Assembly (NCBI RefSeq): GCF_008362905.1
Contig: NZ_VFJB01000001.1
Span: 248,001-312,000 of the forward strand
From: Deferribacter autotrophicus
Lineage (GTDB): Bacteria; Chrysiogenota; Deferribacteres; Deferribacterales; Deferribacteraceae
Direction: 5' to 3'
DNA: 64,000 nt
Below the pieces are notes generated by a model that did not search any database, had not been told where the DNA came from, and saw only the letters and a list, made by a program, of their open reading frames with translations. Positions within the stretch are counted from its first letter, which is position 1, and each line of letters starts with the position of its first letter. The position numbers were made by a program, and so were the translations under genes. Below, in pieces: positions 32,727 through 41,235 of the stretch.

Positions 32727-33566
32727 CTATTTAAATTCAGGTTTATGAGTTTCTATAAAAAGATAGTTCCTATCATATTCTCGTAATTTCTTCTTACCAA
32801 TATCACTTTTCAAAACATCCCTTTGTAATCTAGCAACTATCATCCTTCTCTTGCCACTTGGATCATATTTTATAAGATTAAAAAAACCTTTCTCAACTGC
32901 ATTCTTTGCTACAAAATAAGCCTGTTCACCAAAATAAGCGCACCTATCTTCAAACTTCTTTACACGAAGTCTTTTTATCTTTTCAGCAATTTTTGCAATC
33001 CCAAAAATTCTTTGATAAGTTACTCCTCTTTTCAAAAGATTTATCTGTTTTTCAAAGTATTTTTTGTCCACATTAAAAGTTCTCAAAAAAAGTTCGCCAT
33101 TTTCAGAAGCATGATCAAGAAGATATCTCAAAGTATAATACACCTCATTACTGTTAATAGATTCTTCCGCATATTCTACTAAGAAATGGGAAAACAATTT
33201 CTTTTTACTTACTAACAGAATATTATGAGGAACAAAATAATTATGTGCCACAATATCAGCAGAAAGATGCGCAGCGTAGCCATGGACAAAAGATTTCTCA
33301 TAATCTCTTTTTGCATTTTTAAAAAGTTTAGACACTGTATTCCAACTGTGAGTCTCAAGTTGCTTTTTAAACGTAGATAACTCTTTAAAAAGATTAAAAA
33401 AATCTGGAAATATATTCCCAAGCAAAAAATGAACCGGAAATTCTTTAATCAAGCTAAAACTTGTATTCTCAAGGATTTTTAAACCGATAGTGATATGCGT
33501 TTCAAAACCCCAGGCAAAAACAGACACAGGAAAAATTAAAAAAAGCAAAACTACTACTAACACCAT
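32727..33566 (-). CDS. Secreted zinc-dependent phospholipase C-like protein
   Basis: 279 aa. A hydrophobic N-terminus ends FPVSVFAWG, leaving Trp as the first mature residue, as required for zinc ligation in the PLC family (PF00882). His/Asp ligand positions: THITIG, GNIFPDF, LETHSW and FVHGYAAHLSADIVAHNYFVPH. It may hydrolyse phospholipids or act on another phosphoester in the periplasm. The annotated ATG gives a signal peptide without N-terminal positive charge. In-frame upstream codons encode a Lys-rich stretch but show no standard start, so the true start is uncertain. Confidence 0.8.
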   Translation of the reverse strand: MVLVVVLLFLIFPVSVFAWGFETHITIGLKILENTSFSLIKEFPVHFLLGNIFPDFFNLFKELSTFKKQLETHSWNTVSKLFKNAKRDYEKSFVHGYAAHLSADIVAHNYFVPHNILLVSKKKLFSHFLVEYAEESINSNEVYYTLRYLLDHASENGELFLRTFNVDKKYFEKQINLLKRGVTYQRIFGIAKIAEKIKRLRVKKFEDRCAYFGEQAYFVAKNAVEKGFFNLIKYDPSGKRRMIVARLQRDVLKSDIGKKKLREYDRNYLFIETHKPEFK

Positions 33567-33636
33567 AGTTACTAACTTATTCTTTTTAAAAAAATGTTCA
33601 ATCTTTTTTAATAATACTTTTTTGGTCTTTTTTTAC

Positions 33637-33665
33637 TTGAAATGACAAAAATTCTAATTTATAAT
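33637..33665 (+). promoter_or_regulatory. Promoter of the 77-aa hypothetical gene
   Basis: TTGAAA (33637-33642) and consensus TATAAT (33660-33665) with a 17-bp spacer, 26 bp before the start codon. Confidence 0.7.
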
Positions 33666-33691
33666 GATTAAAAATTTGAAAGAGGAGTTTT

Positions 33692-33925
33692 ATGAAAGAA
33701 CGTTACCTTGAATTAAAAAAAATAGTAGTCGAAATGAATGATTCCTATGAATTTTTAAATGTGGAGGAAAGAGAAGATTTGGAAAATTACCAAAAAGAGA
33801 TGAAATTACTTGAAAGCAAATTAAATGATGAAGATTTAGCATGGGTTGACGAACAATTTAAAGAGTGGTATGAAAAATATATCATGATGGAAACCCTTGT
33901 TTTCATCAAACCAAAAACAGGCTAA
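33692..33925 (+). CDS. Conserved-looking hypothetical protein, 77 aa
   Basis: A short, charged, helical, cytoplasmic protein (MKERYLELKKIVVEMNDSY...; many Glu and Lys). AGAGGAG lies 6 bp before the ATG and a good promoter lies upstream, so it is likely expressed. No family recognised. It stands alone between divergent (PLC-like) and convergent (truA) genes. Confidence 0.65.
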   Translation: MKERYLELKKIVVEMNDSYEFLNVEEREDLENYQKEMKLLESKLNDEDLAWVDEQFKEWYEKYIMMETLVFIKPKTG

Positions 33926-34062
33926 TAACGCTATAAATAGCATTAACTAAATACCCAAAAGTATTAATTTTGTTGTTTGCAAGAATTGCTAATTTTGTCA
34001 GGAATTAGGGATACCCCCCACTTTTCGTGGGAAAAAACCTTTTAACGTTGACTAAATATTTT

Positions 34063-34800
34063 TTAATAAAAAACTTCTTTCAAATAAAGCCCATGGGCAG
34101 GAGCAGTCCTACCTGCCTGTTCTCTATCACGGCTTTCAAGTATTTTTTCAATATCATCAACACAACCATTATTAAAATAAATATCCACTACAGTTCCTAC
34201 AATATTTCTTACCATGTTATGTAAAAAACCATTGGCATTTATCTCAATATTAATAAAGGTATCTTCTTTAGAAATATTAACAAAATTAATTTTCCTTACT
34301 GGATTTTCAGGCACACTTCTTTTAAGGCACATCGCACTAAAATCCTTTTCTCCAACAAAACAGTTTAACAATTCCTCAAATTTTTCTAATCTAATTTCTT
34401 CTCTAATCCACCAGGCCCTATTTCTGTAAATAGCCGAGCGTACCGGATGATTATAAATTTTGTATAGATAGGTTTTACTTTTTGCTGACTTTTGAGCATG
34501 AAAATTGTTGTCCACATCATCCACTTTTTTAATAACCACATCATCCGGTAATATACTGTTTAATCCCATCAAAACAGATCTGTTTTCAAGATATCTTGAT
34601 GCTGTAAAATGAAATACTTGCCCCAATGCATGAACACCTGTATCTGTTCTACCTGACCCCACTATTTTTATCTCAGCTTTATAAATTTTTGATAATGCAT
34701 CTTCTATGACCTTTTGCACTGTTCTTACGTTTTTCTGCCTTTGCCATCCATAAAAATTGGTTCCATCATATTCCACAACACATTTCTTCTTAACTTTCAC
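34063..34800 (-). CDS. truA: tRNA pseudouridine(38-40) synthase TruA
   Basis: 245 aa, typical TruA length. The catalytic Asp is in GSGRTDTGVHALGQ; other markers are YDGTNFYGWQRQ, KTYLYKIYN and NGFLHNMVRNIVGT. It modifies the anticodon stem-loop of many tRNAs. It ends a leftward group and is separated from ecfT by 372 bp of repeat-like DNA. Confidence 0.95.
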   Translation of the reverse strand: MKVKKKCVVEYDGTNFYGWQRQKNVRTVQKVIEDALSKIYKAEIKIVGSGRTDTGVHALGQVFHFTASRYLENRSVLMGLNSILPDDVVIKKVDDVDNNFHAQKSAKSKTYLYKIYNHPVRSAIYRNRAWWIREEIRLEKFEELLNCFVGEKDFSAMCLKRSVPENPVRKINFVNISKEDTFINIEINANGFLHNMVRNIVGTVVDIYFNNGCVDDIEKILESRDREQAGRTAPAHGLYLKEVFY

Positions 34801-34841
34801 AGAAAAACTCCTTTCTAAACAATAATTCTGGGGTATACCTG

Positions 34842-34918
34842 CTCTCCCAGCGCCCCTATTTCTGCAAAAATTCTATTCACACAAATTAAGTGAATTGGAG
34901 AAATAGGGAAATGGGGAG
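34842..34918. repeat. Large imperfect palindrome upstream of truA
   Basis: Paired arms from outside in: CTCTCCCA/TGGGGAG, CCCTATTTCT/AGAAATAGGG (perfect 10 bp) and ATTCAC/GTGAAT. It could form a long hairpin in RNA or a cruciform in DNA. The rest of the 34801-35172 gap is AT-rich and holds three tandem 7-bp units (CTTGAAC, CTTGAAC, TTTGAAC; 35074-35094). No gene seen. Confidence 0.6.
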
Positions 34919-35172
34919 ATATAAAATGTTCAAAATATTCAGCGTTCATTAGCACGTTCATTCACACCTACACTTACCTATTAATAACCATGAATAACTT
35001 CTTAATTACCAAATAATTCAACATTAAAATTGATCATTCATTATTTTCCTATTCCCCTCAACCTATTTTTAACCTTGAACCTTGAACTTTGAACCTTATA
35101 CATTTTCTACTTATCCTTTGCTCTTACAACCCATACTACCCCTAATACCTTTAATACCTCTACAACCACAAA

Positions 35173-35922
35173 TCAAACATATAGTACCCCAATAAAAATC
35201 AAACATTCAAAAAACAAAAAAAATAGAATATCTGTTTTGACAGGTTTTGATATTTTCAACACCTTCTCCCAATCTCGTTTATACATTAAAGTGATCGATA
35301 ACTGCTCAGAATAATAAAAAATTCTATGAAACAGAGGAATCAAAAAATCATCCAAACTCATTAAATTTTTTAAAAAACTTTTTTCTTCACCTCTGATTTT
35401 TTGGGCAATGCGAATCTTTTCACTCTCCTCAAAAAGTAAAGGAATAAATCTTAAAGCAATAATACTCGAAATAGCTATATCATTCACATTTACCTTCAAA
35501 AACTTTAGTGGGCGCAAAAGAAAATAAATAATTTTGACAAAATCATAAGGCGGAGTAGTAACTGTCAAAAGAGATGAAACTAAAATGATTATGAAAAATC
35601 TCAATGTATAGACTATGCTAAACTGTAAGTTGTTTAGATTAAATTGAAAATCACCGGCACTTGTAAAAAAAAGCTGTATAAAAAAAGTAAACATAAGCAA
35701 AAAAATAAATGGCCTAACAGATTTCAGTAGTGAGGAAACCTGTATTTTTGCCGTCTTTGATATAATTAACAGCAAAATTATATTAAAAAGTAGGAAATAA
35801 ATATTGCTAGATACCCCTATTAACAAAATCAAGCTCATACCAATCAAAAATTTCAAAAGAGGATGAAAATTATGAATTATGGAATTTTTAGGAAGGTATC
35901 TGCCAAAATAAAGATTATTCAT
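35173..35922 (-). CDS. ecfT: Energy-coupling factor transporter transmembrane protein EcfT
   Basis: 249 aa with hydrophobic N- and C-terminal segments. The ECF coupling motif ARG is represented by AQKIRGEEKSF and a second QLSITLMYKRDW region; HPLLKFLIGMSLIL near the start is typical of CbiQ/EcfT. The start ATG 35920-35922 overlaps the stop of the DUF1786 gene (ATGA), which fixes it. EcfT normally works with an S-component and EcfA ATPases; none is encoded nearby, so the substrate is unknown. Confidence 0.85.
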   Translation of the reverse strand: MNNLYFGRYLPKNSIIHNFHPLLKFLIGMSLILLIGVSSNIYFLLFNIILLLIISKTAKIQVSSLLKSVRPFIFLLMFTFFIQLFFTSAGDFQFNLNNLQFSIVYTLRFFIIILVSSLLTVTTPPYDFVKIIYFLLRPLKFLKVNVNDIAISSIIALRFIPLLFEESEKIRIAQKIRGEEKSFLKNLMSLDDFLIPLFHRIFYYSEQLSITLMYKRDWEKVLKISKPVKTDILFFLFFECLIFIGVLYV

Positions 35923-36935
35923 ACCAATGACTGTTGCATAAGTAATCCTACACAACCTGTAATCATTACATCACCAAAAGGGTTTGCAAACTTTACTCTA
36001 TCATTTTCGCAAAACAGCTCTTCTCTCCTTGGACCTGTTACAAAAATATCTATTTTATCATAAGATATGTTTTCAATTTTGAAAAACGTATGTGCACCAT
36101 GCCCTTTATCATCAAAAATTTCATTATGTGACAAGTTATAATCAACCATCTTTTTCAAAAAACTTATCAATTTTTCTGTCGTCAATTTCGATGTATGATG
36201 CTCCAAAAATGCAGAAACATTATAATTCTCATCCACAATAGCTGCAAAAGTATGTCCGTTTCCCACATCCACAGTTATTACTGGAAATTTCTTCGCACAA
36301 AAAGCGGCTCCAAGAGCAGCCACAACGGAAGTATCTGAAATGGCAAAATTTTTAATATCAAAATCATTAAACTGTTTTTTTAAGGAATTCCACCTTGTAA
36401 AATTTTCAGGAATTATATCTTCAGCCTCAAACTTAGCACTTTTCAATCCGTTTTTTAAAAAACTTTTCAGAAATTCGATACGTACTTCCCTATCAGACAC
36501 CCCTTTGCGAAACCCGTGATCCTGCGCAGCAATCAACACTTTGTCAATATTACATTGACACCTACTTTCAATAAAATACAAAACTTCTTTATCCACCTCT
36601 TTTAGAAAGATATCAGGATGTAATACATCCTCCACCACCAAAAAACCATCAGCTTTTACTTCACTAATATCATCACTGATCGTTTTAGAGGCCTCTTTGG
36701 AAATAAATACTTTGTTGCCTTTCAAATGCCTCTTCAATGCTTTGTTTATTAAACCACCACCCACAGTGTATCCACCAACAAAGATATCACCTTTTAAACT
36801 TGAAACTTGCCTGGAAAAATATTTCGTAGGTGATGGTAAAATAAGTTTTAAATAATTCTCAGGATTTTTTTCTTTACTATCGTACAATAAAAGATCTGAT
36901 GTACCTAAACCTATATCAATTGCTAAAACTTGCAT
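35919..36935 (-). CDS. DUF1786 family protein (ASKHA-like fold)
   Basis: 338 aa. It begins LAIDIGLGTSDLLLYD, a phosphate-binding strand-turn typical of the sugar kinase/Hsp70 fold, and contains ITVDVGNGHTFAAIV as a second phosphate loop. Family members are often annotated as pyruvate formate-lyase activating, without good evidence. Translationally coupled to ecfT downstream and 3 bp after tatA. Function unknown. Confidence 0.78.
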   Translation of the reverse strand: MQVLAIDIGLGTSDLLLYDSKEKNPENYLKLILPSPTKYFSRQVSSLKGDIFVGGYTVGGGLINKALKRHLKGNKVFISKEASKTISDDISEVKADGFLVVEDVLHPDIFLKEVDKEVLYFIESRCQCNIDKVLIAAQDHGFRKGVSDREVRIEFLKSFLKNGLKSAKFEAEDIIPENFTRWNSLKKQFNDFDIKNFAISDTSVVAALGAAFCAKKFPVITVDVGNGHTFAAIVDENYNVSAFLEHHTSKLTTEKLISFLKKMVDYNLSHNEIFDDKGHGAHTFFKIENISYDKIDIFVTGPRREELFCENDRVKFANPFGDVMITGCVGLLMQQSLV

Positions 36936-36938
36936 TTA

Positions 36939-37151
36939 TTATGCGTCTTTGTCTTCCTTTTTAGCTTCCACTTGTTTCTTTTCTTCTTCTGGAGTTATAT
37001 CCACAGCATTTTCAGCTTCATGTGCGGCTTTTTTAAAGTTTTTGATAGCCTTACCAAGCCCCTCTCCAATCTGTGGAAGCTTACCAGCTCCAAAAATCAC
37101 AAGCACTATCACAAGTATAATTAAAAGCTCTTGTGTTCCTAATCCAAACAT
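36939..37151 (-). CDS. tatA: Sec-independent translocase subunit TatA
   Basis: 70 aa. One membrane helix ([21 protein letters not shown]) followed by the amphipathic helix [15 protein letters not shown] and an acidic/basic tail: the TatA/E pattern. It forms the pore for folded proteins with twin-arginine signals. AAGGAGG precedes the ATG. tatC is not in this window. Confidence 0.93.
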   Translation of the reverse strand: MFGLGTQELLIILVIVLVIFGAGKLPQIGEGLGKAIKNFKKAAHEAENAVDITPEEEKKQVEAKKEDKDA

Positions 37152-37205
37152 ACATTACCTCCTTGTTTTTAGCATTAGCATATTTACTCTTTTTATTAAA
37201 AATTA

Positions 37206-38669
37206 TCAATATGTTTTCTTTGATTTTTTCCATTTAATTTCTATAATTATTCCTAAAACAATAAAAATTAACAACCACCAATACGTTATTTTATTAAATA
37301 TTGTGCTTCCACTTATCAATGATATTTTACACTCTAATATCCCTTTTTCACCTACAGGTAATAACTTTATGTCATTATTTATTGGATTAATGCAAGCTGA
37401 AATCCCTGATTGTGTTCCTCTTATTACCGGTTTGTAAAACTCATAACTTCTTACAATATCGATGGCAAGATGCTGTTTTCTACCATTCGAATAACCAAAC
37501 CAGCTATCATTTGTGAGAAATACCAAAACATTAGCTCCTCTTTTTAAAAACTTTCTTATAAGAAAAGTATAAGCTGACTCGTAACATAATGGCGTAGCAT
37601 ATTTTATGTTACCATCATTAAACACTACAAATTCATTTCCATGTGAAAAATCTTCAGCACCTTGGAAAAAGTAGTATTCAATAGGTTTTAATAAGCTCTT
37701 TAAAGGGAAATACTCACCAAAAGGGACAAGATGAATTTTATCATAAATAAAGAGCTCATTCCTATTTATGAAAAATACGCTGTTATAATATTTTTTCTTC
37801 ACCTCACCTTCATACCTTAAACAACCAAAAATCAAAGACTTATCATGTAAGGAATTCGCTAAATAATCGATTAACTCCTTTTCATTGTTGCAAAACGTTG
37901 GAAAAACTGATTCAGGCATCACCACTATTTCTACATCTTCTATTTTGATTTGATTTAACAAATCCAACACATCATTTATAAGATCATCTTTTTTAAAAGG
38001 ATTCCATTTCTCTTTCTGATCATATGCAGGTTGAATCACTGCAACATTTATTTCACTTGATTTTTTGAAATCTTTCACCCCAAAATTTCCCACAAAAATC
38101 AAACAAACTAAAAATAAAATAGTAAAAATTACCGGTAAATATTTCTTTTTAAAAAACAAGTTGAACAACGCTAAATTAAACAAAATTATAAGAAAAGAAA
38201 CCCCATTTTCTCCAATAACAGAATATATATTTTTAAACAAATGATTATTATATTGAGTCAAGCCTAAATTTAGCCAAGGAAATCCAGTAAATAAATACCC
38301 CTTAACAATTTCTAAAATTACAAATATTGATGCTAATAAAATAATATTAAACTTTTTCTTAAAACATAAGAAAAAAAGATAATAATACAAAGATAGATAA
38401 ATAGAAAAGGCAACAAGAATTAGTAGACCTACAATTTTTGGTGCATTACCAAAGTCACTAATCGTTATTATTATCCACTTCAAAGTAAATACATAAAAAA
38501 GAGTGCCAAATAAGATAGAAGGAAGAAAGATCTTATTACTTTTGCTTATTGTAAATAGGACAGGAACAAATGCGATAAAGGCAAAAGGATAAAAGTCATA
38601 ACCTGGTGTAGAGAAAATAAGTAGAATGGCAGATAAAATGGGAAAAACTATTTTTCCAATCGATTGCAT
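37206..38669 (-). CDS. lnt: Apolipoprotein N-acyltransferase Lnt
   Basis: 487 aa. N-terminal half with several membrane segments (LFTGFPWLNLGLTQYN is the family marker), then a nitrilase domain with catalytic Glu (GEYFPLK region), Lys and Cys (TPLCYESAY). It adds the third acyl chain to lipoproteins at the periplasmic face of the inner membrane, which implies an outer membrane. It overlaps the ArnT-like gene by 22 bp. Confidence 0.93.
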   Translation of the reverse strand: MQSIGKIVFPILSAILLIFSTPGYDFYPFAFIAFVPVLFTISKSNKIFLPSILFGTLFYVFTLKWIIITISDFGNAPKIVGLLILVAFSIYLSLYYYLFFLCFKKKFNIILLASIFVILEIVKGYLFTGFPWLNLGLTQYNNHLFKNIYSVIGENGVSFLIILFNLALFNLFFKKKYLPVIFTILFLVCLIFVGNFGVKDFKKSSEINVAVIQPAYDQKEKWNPFKKDDLINDVLDLLNQIKIEDVEIVVMPESVFPTFCNNEKELIDYLANSLHDKSLIFGCLRYEGEVKKKYYNSVFFINRNELFIYDKIHLVPFGEYFPLKSLLKPIEYYFFQGAEDFSHGNEFVVFNDGNIKYATPLCYESAYTFLIRKFLKRGANVLVFLTNDSWFGYSNGRKQHLAIDIVRSYEFYKPVIRGTQSGISACINPINNDIKLLPVGEKGILECKISLISGSTIFNKITYWWLLIFIVLGIIIEIKWKKSKKTY

Positions 38670-40252
38670 AGGTATGCACTTTGCTTCCGTTGTTCAAAGA
38701 TTTTTTCACATTTTACATTAAATTTCTTTTGAAAGATATCGATTCTTTTGGGCCTTGTAACAAGGAAGAATTTATTATTTTTCTTAACAAACTCTTTGAT
38801 CTCTTTATCATTTGTCAAATAAAACTGTTTATACTTTTCATCCTTTTCAAATTGAATCTCCCTTTCCTTGCCATATGCAATAACAACAAGCTTATTTCTA
38901 TAAAATGAAATAGAAGGAATAAAATCATTATACACCAAGACGTTTAATTTTTTTTCAGGATCAAGTTCATTAATTTTAAAAGTCATCAATCTATAACCTT
39001 TTATACTGGGACCTATTGAGGGCAAAACCAGATATATAATAAAAGAAAGCGAAATTATCGAAAAAGCTACAGACTTGATAAATTTTTCATTATTTAAATT
39101 GATAATCACCGGCGCAAGCGTCAACATCACCAAAATACCGTATAAAACTATGGTCTTTTTATAAGGGATTAAAGGTTTATAAAAAAAGCCACTGAACATT
39201 ACCGCAAATACAATTATCACTAGAAAAACAAGAGATAGGTATCTAATAATTTTATTATCATATTCCTTAATACCAATATAGGCAAAAATCGATGACACAG
39301 GAAACAACGGTAAAATATATGTGGCAAGTTTACTTTTCGCTATGCTGAAAATCACAAAAGGAACAAACATATAAATAAAAAGCACTTTATAATTTACACT
39401 CATTTTCTTTAAATTAAATAATCCTTTTAAAAAATAAAATGAATAAGGGATGAAGCCTCCGATAAATACAAGAATGAAGAAATAAAACGGCTTATAACGA
39501 TGAAATCTATTGGTAGCCACTCTATCTATGGTTTGTACCTTTAAGAAATAATTAAGCAAATCAGGATTCTTGATTATCACAGCTACATACCACGGCAATG
39601 ATATAACCATAAATATAAAAAAAGCTGTTAATATTTCAGATACTTTAAAAACTTTTCTATGATTCTTATCATAAATTTTAGCAATAAAAAAAGGAAGTAA
39701 AGTAAAGAGAAAAATTATGGGACCTTTTGTCAAAAATCCAAAGCCCAAAGCTAAACCATAAAAAACCGCATTTACAAATTGTTTTTCATAATAAATCTGT
39801 CGAAATAAAAAATATTGTGCAACTACCGTCCACATAGTCAAATAAATATCTGTGGAAACCACTCGTGAAATAGCAAGAAAAAGAAAACTCGAAGCATATA
39901 TCAATGCAACATTATAACAGTCCTCATCTTGCTTGAGAAAAATCTTAGACATCTTGTATAAAAAGAAAATCGAGATAACAGCAGCTAATACTCCAAAAAA
40001 TCTTGCACCAAGCCCGTTTATTCCAAAAAGTTTTAAACCTGCTGCTATCATCCAATAAGCAAAAGGAGGTTTATGAAAGTGCTTTATACCGTTAAATCTT
40101 GGCTCTATATAATCGCCTGAAACTACCATCTCCCTCGCAATCTCTGAATATCTTGCTTCCGTAGTTTCAAAAAGAGGGATGAGTTTTAGGGGGTAAATCA
40201 ATATAAAAAAGTAAAATATCAAAAAGAGATAAACTCTTCTATTTTGATTCAT
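38648..40252 (-). CDS. ArnT-like membrane glycosyltransferase (GT83/PMT fold)
   Basis: 534 aa with ~12 hydrophobic segments. The first periplasmic loop has the catalytic acid pattern ETTEARYSEIAREMV, followed by RFNGIKHFHKPPFAYW, as in ArnT and PMT enzymes. It transfers a sugar from a polyprenyl phosphate donor to lipid A or another envelope acceptor. Upstream genes for a LAB_N protein and a DPM1-type GT2 probably make and present the donor. Overlaps both neighbours by 14-22 bp. Confidence 0.87.
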   Translation of the reverse strand: MNQNRRVYLFLIFYFFILIYPLKLIPLFETTEARYSEIAREMVVSGDYIEPRFNGIKHFHKPPFAYWMIAAGLKLFGINGLGARFFGVLAAVISIFFLYKMSKIFLKQDEDCYNVALIYASSFLFLAISRVVSTDIYLTMWTVVAQYFLFRQIYYEKQFVNAVFYGLALGFGFLTKGPIIFLFTLLPFFIAKIYDKNHRKVFKVSEILTAFFIFMVISLPWYVAVIIKNPDLLNYFLKVQTIDRVATNRFHRYKPFYFFILVFIGGFIPYSFYFLKGLFNLKKMSVNYKVLFIYMFVPFVIFSIAKSKLATYILPLFPVSSIFAYIGIKEYDNKIIRYLSLVFLVIIVFAVMFSGFFYKPLIPYKKTIVLYGILVMLTLAPVIINLNNEKFIKSVAFSIISLSFIIYLVLPSIGPSIKGYRLMTFKINELDPEKKLNVLVYNDFIPSISFYRNKLVVIAYGKEREIQFEKDEKYKQFYLTNDKEIKEFVKKNNKFFLVTRPKRIDIFQKKFNVKCEKIFEQRKQSAYLCNRLEK

Positions 40253-40526
40253 TAAGTTTTCTATTCCTCTCTTTATAAATAAAATACAAGTTCCTTGTGT
40301 ATATTAAAAATCCTGTTGATTGTCCCACAATAAACACAATATCTTTACGCATAATAGCGTATGTAAGAAGACATACACTTCCCACCAAACTGAAATACCA
40401 GAAAGCAATAGGAATGACACTTTTTTTCCTCTTCTCACTGTAAATCCACTGCACAAAGAAACGCATAAAAAAGAAAAATTGACCAGTAAAACCGATTGTT
40501 AACATTAACGCTTCTGTCTTAAACAT
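40239..40526 (-). CDS. LAB_N domain membrane protein
   Basis: 95 aa with three membrane segments. FTGQFFFFMRFFVQWIYSEKRKKSVIPIAFWYFSLVGS is the LAB_N pattern (PF07578), first described at the N-terminus of some lipid-A-disaccharide synthases and also found as a separate small protein beside ArnT-like and DPM1-like genes. It may flip or present a lipid-linked sugar. Overlaps the GT2 gene by 8 bp. Confidence 0.85.
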   Translation of the reverse strand: MFKTEALMLTIGFTGQFFFFMRFFVQWIYSEKRKKSVIPIAFWYFSLVGSVCLLTYAIMRKDIVFIVGQSTGFLIYTRNLYFIYKERNRKLNESK

Positions 40527-41235
40527 TTTTTTCCTTCACTTTTATTTTTAAGTGTCTCTTAATCATCCATCTCACAGCAATCAAATCATATAGCCCTTCT
40601 TTTGCTCTCTTTAAATTTGTATATTTTGATTGCCCAAAAGCCCTAGGCCTGTGATTTACTTTCACTTCAATTACCTTTGCCCCTTCAAGTCTCATTAAAG
40701 TGGGGATAAAACGATGCAATCCCCTGTACATTTTAATTCTTCTTACCATATCTGCTCTCAAAATTTTTAAGGCACACCCTGTATCTTTAATCGTTTCATT
40801 TGTCAACCAATTTCTAACAAAATTACCAATCTTACTTCCTATCTTTTTAGCCCATGTATCTTGCCTGTTATATCTCCAACCATTTACCACATCATATTCT
40901 CCATAGTATTCAAGCATCTTTGGAATGTCTCTTGGATCATTTTGCAAATCTGCATCCATAGTAATTATTACATCACCTCTTGCATTCTGAAAACCGGCAT
41001 ACAAAGCTGCTGATTGACCACAATTCTTTTCAAAAGAAATATATTTTACACGGTCATCTAAATCTGCCAACTCTTTCATTATCGAAAGGCTGTTATCGGT
41101 ACTTGCATCATCCACAAATAAGATTTCATAATCATATTTTAATGAATTTGCAACTTCAGTTATTTCATTATACAATCTTTTAAGATTTTCTTCTTCATTA
41201 TAAACTGGTATTACAAAAGATATTTTATTGATCAT
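40519..41235 (-). CDS. Polyprenyl-phosphate glycosyltransferase (GT2, DPM1/ArnC-like)
   Basis: 238 aa. GT-A fold: FVIPVYNEEENLKRLY, VDDASTDNS, MDADLQNDP (DXD-type metal site) and YNRQDTWAKKI. There is no C-terminal membrane pair, unlike ArnC/GtrB, so it is closer to the soluble DPM1 type. It would load a sugar onto undecaprenyl phosphate for the ArnT-like enzyme. It overlaps the histidine kinase gene by 11 bp. Confidence 0.88.
   Translation of the reverse strand: MINKISFVIPVYNEEENLKRLYNEITEVANSLKYDYEILFVDDASTDNSLSIMKELADLDDRVKYISFEKNCGQSAALYAGFQNARGDVIITMDADLQNDPRDIPKMLEYYGEYDVVNGWRYNRQDTWAKKIGSKIGNFVRNWLTNETIKDTGCALKILRADMVRRIKMYRGLHRFIPTLMRLEGAKVIEVKVNHRPRAFGQSKYTNLKRAKEGLYDLIAVRWMIKRHLKIKVKEKNV

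Noticed and set aside
35074-35094. CRISPR-like array from CTTGAAC units
   Set aside because: Three 7-bp tandem units without spacers; simple low-complexity repeat. No cas genes are present.
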